Below, piece by piece: positions 8,760 to 17,675 of a stretch of DNA of 64,000 nt. The stretch is from JAJDTQ01 sp965204235 (GTDB taxonomy: Bacteria > Desulfobacterota > Binatia > UBA9968 > JAJDTQ01). A program made the translations under genes and the position numbers. The stretch covers positions 1,364,001 to 1,428,000 of the forward strand of contig OZ241979.1 of the NCBI GenBank assembly GCA_965204235.1, written 5' to 3'. The notes below the pieces were generated by a model. The model was given only the letters and a program-made list of their open reading frames with translations. It made no database searches and had not been told where the DNA came from. The stretch's first letter is position 1. The number at the start of each line of letters is the position of its first letter.

Positions 8760-9875
8760 CTACCGGTCGCCCACGCTCAACCTCTTCTCGAGCCACAGGG
8801 AGTAACGCGACATGGCGAAGCAGCTCACGAAGAAGAACAGCGCGATGAACAGGTACGTTTCGTTCGAGAGCCCGTTCCACTTGGCGTCCGCGAGGATCGC
8901 CCGGGCCACTCCGAGGGGGTCCAGCAACCCGATGATTACAACCAGCGTGCTGTCCTTGTAAAGCCCGATGAATACGTTGACGATGCCCGGTATGGAGATC
9001 TTGAGGGCCTGCGGCAGCGTGATCAGCCAGGTGGTCCTCCAGTAGGACAGGCCCAGGGCGTCGGCCGCCTCGTACTGTCCTCGGGGAATGGCCTGGAGGC
9101 CGCCGCGCACGGCTTCCGCGATATAGGCCGCGGCAAAGAGCGTGACCATCACCAGCACCCGCAACAGCAGGTTGAAGCTGGTCCCGGGGGGCAGGAAGTA
9201 GTTGAGCATGGTGGAGGCGATGAACAGCAGCGTGATGAGGGGGACGCCGCGCAGGACCTCGATGAAGGCGGTGGAGAGGACCCGGATGGCGATGAGGCGC
9301 GACTGCCGCCCCAGGGCCAGCAGGATGCCCAGGGGAAGCGAGGCGACGATCCCGGTAACCCCGAGGATCAGGGTCAACAGGAAGCCGCCGTAGGTGTCCG
9401 TGCCCACCACCGGCAGGAACAGGCCGCCGTAGATCAGCCAGGCCGCGACCGCGGGATAGGCCAGGGAGAACCAGAGCATCCGGCGGCGGAAGGGCGTGCG
9501 GTCGAACAGCACCGGGGCCAGGGCCGGCGCCAGCAGGACGAAGGCCAGGTTGGGGCGCCAGCGCTGGGCTTCGGGATAGAAGCCGTAAACGAACTGGTCG
9601 ATGCGCGTGGCCACCACCGCCCAGCAGGCGCCGTCCCCCAGTTCTGCGCATTCCGTGCGGGAGCCGGCCTCCACCACCGAGTCGAGCACGAACCAGCCCA
9701 GGGTCGCGGTCACGAACTCGTAGATCAGCCACAGGCAGACCACGGTCAGCGCGGCGTTGAGCGGCGACGAGAACAGGTTGGCCCGCAGCCAGCCCACCAC
9801 GCCGGTGGACCCCGGCGGCGGCGGCAGGTCGGGGTAACTTCCGGGCGGGTATTCGCGGGGCGCGTCCTGGGCCAT
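8760..9875 (-). CDS. aapM: Amino-acid ABC transporter permease 2 (AapM type)
   Basis: A 371-residue inner-membrane permease. The ATG at 9875 (MAQDAPREYPPG) is preferred because it lies two bases after the end of the preceding permease and has GGAG upstream. A long N-terminal extension with a membrane span and a periplasmic segment rich in Cys/Trp precedes the conserved permease core (LLTLILGVTGIVASLPLGILLALGR onward) and the EAA loop EAADALGLSYWRTTWLITLPQA. This unusually long N-terminus with extra spans is typical of AapM/BztC rather than of small GlnP permeases. It pairs with the AapQ-like protein to form the channel. Confidence 0.92.
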   Translation of the reverse strand: MAQDAPREYPPGSYPDLPPPPGSTGVVGWLRANLFSSPLNAALTVVCLWLIYEFVTATLGWFVLDSVVEAGSRTECAELGDGACWAVVATRIDQFVYGFYPEAQRWRPNLAFVLLAPALAPVLFDRTPFRRRMLWFSLAYPAVAAWLIYGGLFLPVVGTDTYGGFLLTLILGVTGIVASLPLGILLALGRQSRLIAIRVLSTAFIEVLRGVPLITLLFIASTMLNYFLPPGTSFNLLLRVLVMVTLFAAAYIAEAVRGGLQAIPRGQYEAADALGLSYWRTTWLITLPQALKISIPGIVNVFIGLYKDSTLVVIIGLLDPLGVARAILADAKWNGLSNETYLFIALFFFVSCFAMSRYSLWLEKRLSVGDR

Positions 9876-9877
9876 GG

Positions 9878-11137
9878 TCAGCGCTCCACCAACCGGACCC
9901 GCCGGTTGTACCAGTTCATGAACAGGGCGATGGCCAGGGAGATGGCCAGATAGACCACCATGACCAGCATCATGGCTTCGATCTCCCGTCCCGTCTGGTT
10001 CAGCGTGATGCCGCCCAGGGTGGCCACCAGGTCCATGTAGCCGATGGCGATGGCCAGGGACGAGTTCTTGGTGAGGTCCAGGTAGGACGAGGTCAACGGC
10101 GGGACGATCACCCGCATGGCCTGGGGCATGATCACCAGGCTCAGGACGCGCCTTCGCGGCAGCCCCACGGACTGGGCGGCCTCGATCTGGCCCTTGTCGG
10201 TGGCGAGGATGCCGGCGCGGACGTTCTCGGCGATGAAGCCGGAGGTATAGACCGCCAGGGCCCAGGTCAGGGCCACGAGCTCGGGGGTCAGGTAGAGGCC
10301 GCCCTGGAAGTTGAAGCCCCTGAGCTCGGGTATCTCGAAGGAGACGGTGGCGCCCACCGCCACGAAGGTCAGCACCGGCAAGCCCACGAGCAGGGCCGCG
10401 GACATCCAGCCGCCGGGGAGCTGGCGGCCGGTGGCTTCCCGCACCCGGCGCACGTGGCGGCGCACCCGGAACACGGCCGCGATGGCCGCGGCCGCGGCCA
10501 GGGCCACCCACGTGAAGCCGGACTCGAACATCGGCCTGGGAACGTAGAAGCCCCGGTTGGTGAGGAACGCGGTCTCACCGATGGCGAGGGCCTCCCGGGG
10601 ATGGGGCAGCGTGTTGATGGCGATGCCGTGCCAGAGCAGGATGAGCAGGAGCACGGGGCTGTTGCGGTTGAACTCCACGTAGAGGTAGGCAAGACGCGAA
10701 GCCAGCCAGTTCTCCGACAGCCTGAGGACGCCCACCAGGAACCCCAGCACCGTGGCCAGCACGATGCCCACCAACGCCACCAGCCCCGTGTTGAGGAGGC
10801 CCACCAGCGCCGCCCGCAGGTGCGTGTCCCGGTTGCTGTACTCGATCAGTGTCTGGTTGATGTCGTAGTTGGCGGGCAGTTGCCAGAGGAAGCTGAACCC
10901 GAAGGTCTTGTCGAGGGCCGCGTAGTTGGCGACCACGTTGCCGATCATCCAGGCGATGGACGCGAACACGGCGAGCACCACCATGATCTGGACGGCCACG
11001 CCGTGCACGGTCTCGTCGCGCCACAGGCGCCCCACGCGCGACAACGCGCCTGACACGGTGTTGGAAGGTTCCGCCACGCCCGATGTCGGACATGGAGCCG
11101 CGTGGAACCGGGGCGGCCCGGTCCACACGGCCCACAC
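9878..11137 (-). CDS. aapQ: Amino-acid ABC transporter permease 1 (AapQ type)
   Basis: A polytopic permease of up to 419 residues. The first membrane span (VAVQIMVVLAVFASIAWMIG) is followed by the Aap-type periplasmic loop and the core with the EAA loop EAAQSVGLPRRRVLSLVIMPQA. The permease family usually has about 390-400 residues, so the listed GTG start at 11137 may be too far upstream; a GTG at 11077 (VAEPSNTVSG) fits the usual N-terminus better, and neither has a strong ribosome-binding site. Together with the second permease it forms the translocation path for the substrate captured by AapJ. Confidence 0.9.
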   Translation of the reverse strand: MWAVWTGPPRFHAAPCPTSGVAEPSNTVSGALSRVGRLWRDETVHGVAVQIMVVLAVFASIAWMIGNVVANYAALDKTFGFSFLWQLPANYDINQTLIEYSNRDTHLRAALVGLLNTGLVALVGIVLATVLGFLVGVLRLSENWLASRLAYLYVEFNRNSPVLLLILLWHGIAINTLPHPREALAIGETAFLTNRGFYVPRPMFESGFTWVALAAAAAIAAVFRVRRHVRRVREATGRQLPGGWMSAALLVGLPVLTFVAVGATVSFEIPELRGFNFQGGLYLTPELVALTWALAVYTSGFIAENVRAGILATDKGQIEAAQSVGLPRRRVLSLVIMPQAMRVIVPPLTSSYLDLTKNSSLAIAIGYMDLVATLGGITLNQTGREIEAMMLVMVVYLAISLAIALFMNWYNRRVRLVER

Positions 11138-11158
11138 GTCGAGGAAGGCTCTTCCGGT

Positions 11159-12193
11159 TTACCGGAAGGGCGGGGCGTAGATCAGCCCGCCGTCCGTCCA
11201 CTGGGCGTTGACGCCCCGGGACAGGCCGATGGGCGTAGCCTTGCCGATGTTGGCCTCGAAGGACTCGCCGTAGTTGCCCACCTGCGCGATGACGTTCACC
11301 GCCCAGTCCTTGGACAGGCCCAGCGTCTCCCGGCCCTGCAGTTCCTCGTTGCCCAGCAGTCGGTTGATCTCCGGGTTGTTGGTGCCTGCCGCCATCTTCT
11401 TCGCGTTCCCGGAGGTGACGCCCATTTCCTCCGCGGCGATCATGGCGTTGAGGGTCCAGCGAACGATGTCCGCCCACTGGTCGTCGCCCTGCCGCACCAG
11501 CGGACCCAGGGGCTCCTTGGAGATGATCTCGGGCAGCACCACGTGCGCATCGGGGTTGTCCAGCGCCGCCCGGGTGGCCGCAAGGCCCGAACGGTCGGTG
11601 GTATAGACGTCGCAGCGCCCGGCCAGGTAGTTCGTGCGCGCTTCGGCGTTGGTCTCGATGGGCACCGGCTCGTACTTCTTGTTGTTGGCCCGGAAGAAGT
11701 CCGCGAGGTTCAGCTCGGTGGTGGTCCCGGTCTGGATGCAGACGGAGGCTCCGTCCAGATCCTTGGCGGACTTGACGTTGAGCTTCTTGGGGACCATGAA
11801 GCCCTGGCCGTCGTAGTAGTTCACGCCCACGAAGGTGAACTGCAGGTCCACGTCCCGGCTGAAGGTCCACGTGGTGTTGCGCGACAGCATGTCGATCTCG
11901 CCGGACCGCAGGGCGGTGAAGCGCGTCTTGCCGGTGAGGTTCGTATATCGGACCTTGTTGGCGTCGCCGAACACCGCGGCCGCCACCGCCCGGCACACGT
12001 CCACGTCGAAGCCCTTCCACACACCCTTGTCGTCCGGCGCCGCAAAGCCCACGAGTCCGGTGTTGATGCCGCACTGCAGGTGGCCGCGCTTGCGAACGTC
12101 GTCCAGAGTGCCCGCCAGGGCGTAGGAAGCCGCCAGCGCCGCCACGACCACCGCGGCAAGGCCGCTCGAAAATACACGCACGGATGTCTTCAT
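11159..12193 (-). CDS. aapJ: Amino-acid ABC transporter periplasmic binding protein (AapJ type)
   Basis: A 344-residue solute-binding protein of family 3. The ATG at 12193 is fixed by GGAGG seven bases upstream. A signal peptide MKTSVRVFSSGLAAVVVAAL ends at YALA. Mature residues show the family hallmarks TLDDVRKRGHLQCGINTG, GFDVDVCRAVAAAVFGD, the ligand loop KTRFTALRSGEIDMLSRNTTW and ISKEPLGPLVRQGDDQW. It captures acidic and neutral amino acids in the periplasm and delivers them to AapQM. As usual for such operons the binding protein comes first, so it is made in excess. A promoter with near-consensus boxes lies 29 bases upstream. Confidence 0.95.
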   Translation of the reverse strand: MKTSVRVFSSGLAAVVVAALAASYALAGTLDDVRKRGHLQCGINTGLVGFAAPDDKGVWKGFDVDVCRAVAAAVFGDANKVRYTNLTGKTRFTALRSGEIDMLSRNTTWTFSRDVDLQFTFVGVNYYDGQGFMVPKKLNVKSAKDLDGASVCIQTGTTTELNLADFFRANNKKYEPVPIETNAEARTNYLAGRCDVYTTDRSGLAATRAALDNPDAHVVLPEIISKEPLGPLVRQGDDQWADIVRWTLNAMIAAEEMGVTSGNAKKMAAGTNNPEINRLLGNEELQGRETLGLSKDWAVNVIAQVGNYGESFEANIGKATPIGLSRGVNAQWTDGGLIYAPPFR

Positions 12194-12221
12194 GGTCAAC
12201 CCTCCTTGGAAATTTCCGGCA

Positions 12222-12250
12222 AGCATAGTACCCGGTTCCCGCTTTTGCAA
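12222..12250 (-). promoter_or_regulatory. Sigma70-type promoter of the aap operon
   Basis: Read on the minus strand: TTGCAA at 12250-12245, a 17-base spacer and TATGCT at 12227-12222, placing the start point about 20 bases before the ribosome-binding site of aapJ. No NtrC/sigma54 boxes were seen. Confidence 0.6.
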
Positions 12251-12602
12251 CCGCGAGGATTCGAGCGCTTTCGAGCGCCGCTACGCCGCGGAAAGCTCAT
12301 GGGCGCCGCCCTGGAGGACCGCGGACGAGAGGGTCCGACGCCGCTGCCTGGCCGCCAGCGCCGGAAGGTCGTGACCGCCGACCCCTGCGTCGCTTGACAC
12401 CGGAATCGGCTACCGGATACATTCCGATGGAAGTTTCGGATGGAACGAGGCTCGCGGGTTTGCCTGCGAGCAGGCCGACCCCGCAGGATGACCGACGGGA
12501 CGGGCGCGGGCAGCGCCTCGAGGGTCCGCTCGTTGCCGGGTTTCCGTTCCCGGACCATCGACCATCAAGAGCAAGATCCGGCTGAGTTGGGAGAGCATTC
12601 GA
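12251..12602. other. Intergenic between divergent operons
   Basis: 352 bases between the divergent aap and ATP-grasp operons. Apart from the aap promoter at its left edge and the ribosome-binding site for the gene at 12603 (GGGAG), I see no gene, repeat or clear regulatory site. Confidence 0.5.
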
Positions 12603-14129
12603 ATGGCGCCTGAGAGATCGACGGACCGATCCCCGTCGGCTTCACCGATTCCGCCGCCGGGGTCGTCGGGCGCCGGCGTGTCTCGGCCGGGCATGGGGGC
12701 GTTCGCGACCTACGAACTCGACGAGCGCTTCTACGACGAGATGTTCGAGTCGGACGGGAGCCCGCGGGAGGCGTCCCGGCGCATCAATGCGGCGTTGACG
12801 GAACTCACGCCCGAGGACCTCGCCAAGTTCCAGGAAGGCGTCTATCGACAGTTCCTGCACGAAGGCATCACCTTCACGGTCCTCGACGCCGACCAGGCCA
12901 CCGACAAGATCATCCCCATCGACTGCGTGCCTCGACTGCTGACCGCAGCCGAGTGGGACCACGTGGAGCGCGGCCTCAAGCAGCGCCTGGCGGCCCTCAA
13001 CCTGTTCCTCGAGGACGTGTACCACGAGGGCCGCTGCCTGCGCGACAAGGTGGTTCCCATCGACCTGGTGCTCGGCTGCCCGCAATACCGCATGGAGATG
13101 CGCGGCCTGAAGGTCCCGCACGACGTATATGTGGCCGTGTGCGGCACCGACATCGTGCGCACCCACGAAGGGTTCGCGGTCCTGGAGGACAACCTGCGGG
13201 TCCCGTCCGGGGTGTCCTACATGCTCGCCTGCCGCAACGCCACCAAGGACGCGTTCCCCAAGCTGTACCGCGCCCACCGGGTGCGCGAAGTGGCCGACTA
13301 CGCCCAGCGCCTCTATTCCGTCCTCGCCTCCCTGAGCCCCTCGTGGGACCGCCCGCACATGGCGGTGCTGACCCCGGGCATGTACAACGCCGCCTACTAC
13401 GAGCACGCCTTCCTCGCCGGCGAGATGGGCATCGACCTGGTGGAAGGGCAGGACCTGGTCATGCGCGACGCCGCCCTGTACACGCGCACCACGTCCGGGC
13501 TCCGCCGCGTGGACGTGCTCTACCGGCGCATCGACGACCACTTCCTCGACCCGGTGACGTTCTGGGGCGAGTCGGTCCTCGGGGCCGCGGGCCTCTTCCA
13601 CGCCTACCGGTCCGGCAACCTGGCGCTCGCCAACGCCCCCGGCACCGGGGTGGCGGACGACAAGAGCCTGTACGCCTACGTCCCGAGGATCATCCGCTAC
13701 TTCCTGGACGAGGAGCCGATCCTGAACAACGTGGAGACGCACCTCTGCCGGGAGCCCGACGGGTTGGCCTACACCCTCGACCACCTCCACGAGCTGGTGG
13801 TCAAGGAGGTCGGCGGAGCGGGCGGCTACGGGATGCTGGTGGGACCCCACGCCTCCGCGGACGAACGCGCCCGGTACGCCGAGCGGCTGCGCGCCGACCC
13901 GGCCAACTTCATTTCCCAGCCGGTGCAGGGCCTTTCCCGCGCCCCGTGCTTCGTGGACGGGGTCATCGAGCCGCGCCACGTGGACCTGCGCCCCTTCGTG
14001 CTCCAGGGGCGCAACGAGCAGCACGTGCTGCCGGGCGGGCTGTGCCGGGTGGCGCTCCGGCGCGGCAGCCTGGTGGTGAACTCCAGCCAGGGAGGCGGCT
14101 GCAAGGACCTCTGGGTCCTGGACGGCTAG
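12603..14129 (+). CDS. Circularly permuted type 2 ATP-grasp protein (DUF404/DUF407)
   Basis: A 508-residue soluble protein of the circularly permuted ATP-grasp family: ELDERFYDEMFE near the N-terminus, then VLDADQATDKIIPIDCVPRL, the nucleotide-binding segment VLEDNLRVPSGVSYML, and the C-terminal KEVGGAGGYGMLVGP and HVDLRPFVL stretches. Family members catalyse ATP-dependent ligation, probably amide bonds, but the natural substrate is not established. It is the first gene of a three-gene set with an alpha-E protein (13 bases downstream) and a transglutaminase-fold protein; this trio is widespread and is thought to make or modify a peptide. The N-terminal 35 residues are low-complexity Pro/Ser and an in-frame ATG at MGAFATYELDERF could be the true start. 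Confidence 0.93.
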   Translation: MAPERSTDRSPSASPIPPPGSSGAGVSRPGMGAFATYELDERFYDEMFESDGSPREASRRINAALTELTPEDLAKFQEGVYRQFLHEGITFTVLDADQATDKIIPIDCVPRLLTAAEWDHVERGLKQRLAALNLFLEDVYHEGRCLRDKVVPIDLVLGCPQYRMEMRGLKVPHDVYVAVCGTDIVRTHEGFAVLEDNLRVPSGVSYMLACRNATKDAFPKLYRAHRVREVADYAQRLYSVLASLSPSWDRPHMAVLTPGMYNAAYYEHAFLAGEMGIDLVEGQDLVMRDAALYTRTTSGLRRVDVLYRRIDDHFLDPVTFWGESVLGAAGLFHAYRSGNLALANAPGTGVADDKSLYAYVPRIIRYFLDEEPILNNVETHLCREPDGLAYTLDHLHELVVKEVGGAGGYGMLVGPHASADERARYAERLRADPANFISQPVQGLSRAPCFVDGVIEPRHVDLRPFVLQGRNEQHVLPGGLCRVALRRGSLVVNSSQGGGCKDLWVLDG

Positions 14130-14142
14130 GGAGGTCCGGGTC

Positions 14143-15120
14143 GTGTTGGCAAGGGTCGCCGCGGACTTCTACTGGCTGGGCCGCCACGTCGAGCGCATCG
14201 AGTACACTGCGGGGCTGCTCCAGTTCCAGCTCACCCGGCTGGTGGACCGGCCGGCCGACGAGTTGGCCGTCGGGTGGCAGGCCATCTACCAGGTGCTGGG
14301 ACAGGCCCCGCCGGGGGTGGCCACGAGCGGCGGCGAGGCCGAGACCCTCCTCATCGCCGATGCCTACACCCTCGCCGGAAACCTCGTCGAGGAGACCGCG
14401 AACCCGGACTCGCTGCTGTCGTGCTGGCAGCGCGGACGCGAGAACGCCCAGCGCGTGCGGGCGCAGCTCCCGCTGGCGGTATGGACCTGCCTCAACCAGG
14501 GTTACCTCTGGATCCGGGACAGCAACTTCGCCCTGACCTGGGCAAAGGCGCCGGCCGCGCTGGTGCGCGAGACCATCGACCGGTTGCGGCTGTTGGCCGG
14601 CGTGGTGGATGCGACCATGTCCCGGGACGACGCGTGGCGTTTCCTCGAACTCGGCCGGTTCATCGAGCGGATACAGCACCAGGCCGGCCTGATCGGTTGC
14701 TGGATCGAGTTCAGCCGGGAAGACCGGAGCGACGCCGCCCTTTCGTGGGCGGACCTGCTGCGCGTGTGCGGCGCCTACGAAACCTACTGCCGCCGCTACT
14801 CCACCCGAGTGGACCGGGAAGAAGCCCTGGGCCTCCTCACCCGCCAACCCGAGCTCCCGCGCTCGCTGCGCTTCTCGGTCCAGCGGATCGACGAGATGCT
14901 CGCGGGCATCGACCCGGTGGGCGCCCATCACCCCCTGGCCCCGCCCCACCGGATGGCGCTTCGCATCGCCGCGGCCATCGAGGTCGAAGCCACCCGACTT
15001 TCCGGGGCCGCGGAATCGGGCGGGTTCTTCCAATCCATGGAGGAGCATGGCCGGACGCTCCACGACCTGACCATGGCCTCCTACGTCGATCATTCCCTGA
15101 CGGAGGCGGCGCCCTCGTGA
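14143..15120 (+). CDS. Alpha-E domain protein (DUF403)
   Basis: A 325-residue all-helical protein starting at a GTG with GGGAGG upstream. The N-terminal LARVAADFYWLGRHVERIEYTAGLLQFQL and the repeated SRDDAWRFLELGRFIERIQHQAGLI segment are hallmarks of alpha-E proteins. These are encoded next to ATP-grasp and transglutaminase-like genes and probably act in the same peptide-forming or protein-modifying pathway; no reaction is assigned to them. The stop overlaps the next start (GTGA), so translation is coupled. Confidence 0.93.
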   Translation: MLARVAADFYWLGRHVERIEYTAGLLQFQLTRLVDRPADELAVGWQAIYQVLGQAPPGVATSGGEAETLLIADAYTLAGNLVEETANPDSLLSCWQRGRENAQRVRAQLPLAVWTCLNQGYLWIRDSNFALTWAKAPAALVRETIDRLRLLAGVVDATMSRDDAWRFLELGRFIERIQHQAGLIGCWIEFSREDRSDAALSWADLLRVCGAYETYCRRYSTRVDREEALGLLTRQPELPRSLRFSVQRIDEMLAGIDPVGAHHPLAPPHRMALRIAAAIEVEATRLSGAAESGGFFQSMEEHGRTLHDLTMASYVDHSLTEAAPS

Positions 15121-16001
15121 TTGCGACCTATGCCATCGAGCACACCCTGCGGTTCGACTACGCCGCACCGGTGCGCGCGTCGGTGATGACTCTGTACCTG
15201 TACCCGGTGCGCGACCGCGCCCAGACGGTCCGGGACTTCTCCATCCAGACCGACCCGGACGGTCCGCTGTTCGAGTTCACCGACCCGTTCGGCAATACGG
15301 GCCACTTCCTGGACCGGCTCCGGGCCCACGAGCGCCTCGGCGTTACGGCCCGTTCCACCGTGGAGGTCGGACCGCTCACGTCGGCCCCGGAGCGGCTGGA
15401 CGCCGACGGGTCGGAGCGGCTCCGCCGCGCGGTCGATACCGTGGAACTCTGGCCCATGACGCACCCCAGCAGCTTCGTCGGCCCGAACCCGGCCCTGGAG
15501 GAGTTCATGGCGAAGCACGACATGGCGCCGGGCGACGACCCCCTCGCGAGCGCAAGGGACCTCTGCGGGAAGCTCCACCGGGCGTTCGAGTACGTTCCGG
15601 GCCATACCCGCGTCGATTCGCCCATCGAGCAGATCCTCGAAACCGGCAGGGGAGTGTGCCAGGACTATGCGCACGTGATGGCTTCCATCCTGCGCGGCTG
15701 GGGCATCCCGTGCCGTTACGTGTCGGGTTACCTCGGACCTCCCGACCGGGGCGTGGCCAAGGGCGAGAGCCACGCGTGGGTGGAATGCTGGTTCCCGGGC
15801 CTCGGGTGGACGGGGTTCGACCCCACCAACGACACCCAAGGGGACGAGCGCCACATCCGGGTGGCGGTGGGCCGGGACTACGCGGACGTCCCGCCCAGCC
15901 GAGGCGTCTTTCGGGGCGCCGCGGACTCGGTCCTGGAGTCCGAAGTGGTCATCGAGCGGATCCGCGACGCGGACTCGCCCGGGGAGGAACCCTGGAACTG
16001 A
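15117..16001 (+). CDS. Transglutaminase-like cysteine protease family protein
   Basis: A 294-residue protein starting at the GTG at 15117 that overlaps the alpha-E stop codon by four bases. The N-terminal domain (IEHTLRFDYAAPVRASVMTL) is the beta domain typical of this family; the C-terminal domain has the catalytic triad: Cys in GRGVCQDYAHVMAS, His in GESHAWVECWFPG and Asp in GFDPTND. Such proteins have a papain-like fold and act as proteases or transglutaminases. With the ATP-grasp and alpha-E proteins it forms the third member of the conserved operon, maybe trimming the product or activating it. Confidence 0.93.
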   Translation: MIATYAIEHTLRFDYAAPVRASVMTLYLYPVRDRAQTVRDFSIQTDPDGPLFEFTDPFGNTGHFLDRLRAHERLGVTARSTVEVGPLTSAPERLDADGSERLRRAVDTVELWPMTHPSSFVGPNPALEEFMAKHDMAPGDDPLASARDLCGKLHRAFEYVPGHTRVDSPIEQILETGRGVCQDYAHVMASILRGWGIPCRYVSGYLGPPDRGVAKGESHAWVECWFPGLGWTGFDPTNDTQGDERHIRVAVGRDYADVPPSRGVFRGAADSVLESEVVIERIRDADSPGEEPWN

Positions 16002-16010
16002 ACGGCGATC

Positions 16011-16052
16011 CCCGTTCGTCCTGAGCGTAGCGAAGCGGAGTCGAAGGACGCG
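16011..16052 (-). repeat. Dispersed 42-bp repeat, copy 2
   Basis: Copy of the element whose core reads CGCGTCCTTCGACTTCGCTT followed by CGCTACGCTCAGGACGAACG; here in reverse orientation, ten bases after the transglutaminase stop and before amt. One mismatch (CTCCG for CTTCG). Confidence 0.85.
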
Positions 16053-16136
16053 CTTGTTTCAGGACGCGGGCCGTCCCGAAGCGGAAGCATCGATCCTGAG
16101 ACTGCGCAGGAGGAAGACATGAAGCAGGAGGAAGAC

Positions 16137-17549
16137 ATGAGCAACCACCCACAGGGACCACGCGGCCGCGGCGAGGGAATTCGCCGCACGGTGACCGCGG
16201 CCGGACTGGTCGCCGCGTCAGGCGTGCTCCTGTCCGCGACCGCCGCGGACGCAGCCGTCATCGACAAGGAGACGCAGTTCACGCTGAACACCTTTGCCTT
16301 CCTCATCTGGGGCGCCCTCGTCATGTGGATGTGCGCGGGCTTCACCATGCTCGAGTCGGGCTCGGTGCGCACCAAGAACGTGTCCATGATCTGCCTCAAG
16401 AACTTCGGCCTCTACTCCATCGCGGGGCTGATGTACTACTTCCTCGGCTACAACCTCATGTACGTGGACGTGGGAAGCGTGATCGGCTCCTTTACCCTGT
16501 TCTATGGTCCTTCGGCCGATGAGGTCGCGCTGTTGGGCGACAACGAGGAGGCCCTCGCCGCGGTCCTCAAGACCGACTACGCCGTCATGTCGGACTGGTT
16601 CTTCCAGATGGTCTTCGTCGCCACCACCGCGTCCATCGTCTCCGGCACTCTGGCGGAGCGGGTGAACCTGTGGTCCTTCTTCGTCTTCGTGGCGCTCCTG
16701 ACCGCCATCGTCTATCCCATCGTCGGCGCCTGGACCTGGGGCGGGGGCTGGCTCGGCTCCCTGGGCTTCAAGGACTTCGCCGGGTCCACCATCGTGCACT
16801 CCACCGGCGGCTGGGCCGCCCTGGCCGGCGCCCTCGTGGTGGGGCCGAGAAGGGGCAAGTTCCGGGCCGACGGCAGCGTCAAGGTCACGCCGCCCTCGAA
16901 CATCCCCATCGTGACGTTGGGCGTCTTCATCCTGTGGCTCGGCTGGTTCGGCTTCAACGGCGGCTCGCAACTCGCCCTGGGCAGCGCCAAGGACGCAGTG
17001 GCCATCAGCCACCTGCTGGTGAACACCAACCTTGCCGGAGCCGCGGGGTTCATCGTCGCACTCATCACCGCGCGGCCCATCCTCGGGCGCATCGACCTGC
17101 TGGCCGGCCTCAACGGCGCCATCGCGGGGCTCGTGGCCATCACCGCAGGACCGGACTTCGTCGCCCACTACTGGTCGGTCCTCATCGGCGCCATCGGCGG
17201 CGCCGTGTGCGTCGCCGGCCTCAAGATGCTGGAAACCCTCAAGGTGGACGACGTGGTGGGCGCGGTCCCGGCCCACCTGTTCGCCGGCGTCTGGGGTACG
17301 CTGGCCACCTGCATCGCCGCCGGGGGCAACTTCGGCGTGCAGCTCCTCGGCATCGTGGCGGTGGGCGTGTTCGTGTTCGGGGTCTCCTGGCTGTTGTGGC
17401 AGGCCATCGAACGGACCCTGGGAGTCCGGGTCTCGCAAGCGGTCGAAGAGCTCGGCCAGGACGCGGGAGAGCTCGGCATCGAGGCATATCCCGAGTTCGT
17501 GGTCATGCCCGACCCGGACGACGCGGACGCGGTCCGCGGCAAGAGCTGA
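16137..17549 (+). CDS. amtB: Ammonium channel/transporter (Amt family)
   Basis: A membrane channel for NH4+/NH3, 470 residues from the ATG at 16137. A signal peptide (RRTVTAAGLVAASGVLLSAT to AADA) precedes eleven expected membrane spans, as in Amt proteins with cleaved leaders. The twin pore histidines are in STIVHSTGGWAALAG and AVPAHLFAGVWG, and the outer substrate site residues lie in NFGLYSIAGLMYYF and SDWFFQMVFVATTASIVSG. An 18-base duplication gives two ribosome-binding-site/ATG pairs at 16119 and 16137; the second begins the typical leader. No glnK lies beside it. The gene follows the transglutaminase trio by 135 bases and is probably a separate transcript. Confidence 0.94.
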   Translation: MSNHPQGPRGRGEGIRRTVTAAGLVAASGVLLSATAADAAVIDKETQFTLNTFAFLIWGALVMWMCAGFTMLESGSVRTKNVSMICLKNFGLYSIAGLMYYFLGYNLMYVDVGSVIGSFTLFYGPSADEVALLGDNEEALAAVLKTDYAVMSDWFFQMVFVATTASIVSGTLAERVNLWSFFVFVALLTAIVYPIVGAWTWGGGWLGSLGFKDFAGSTIVHSTGGWAALAGALVVGPRRGKFRADGSVKVTPPSNIPIVTLGVFILWLGWFGFNGGSQLALGSAKDAVAISHLLVNTNLAGAAGFIVALITARPILGRIDLLAGLNGAIAGLVAITAGPDFVAHYWSVLIGAIGGAVCVAGLKMLETLKVDDVVGAVPAHLFAGVWGTLATCIAAGGNFGVQLLGIVAVGVFVFGVSWLLWQAIERTLGVRVSQAVEELGQDAGELGIEAYPEFVVMPDPDDADAVRGKS

Positions 17550-17566
17550 ACCCGGCCTCCCCTGCA

Positions 17567-17600
17567 CGGACGGCGCACCGGACCCCCGGCGCGCCGTCCG
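17567..17600 (+). terminator. Hairpin after amtB
   Basis: Perfect 10-bp inverted repeat CGGACGGCGC (17567-17576) and GCGCCGTCCG (17591-17600) with a 14-base loop, 18 bases past the amtB stop. It lacks a T-run, so it may act as a 3-prime stabiliser or as a Rho-assisted terminator. Confidence 0.45.
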
Positions 17601-17675
17601 CACGGCCCAGCCGCAGTATTCGCATCGAATTCAAGGAAACTGGCGCTTCCGGATTTCGTGTGACACACTCCGATA

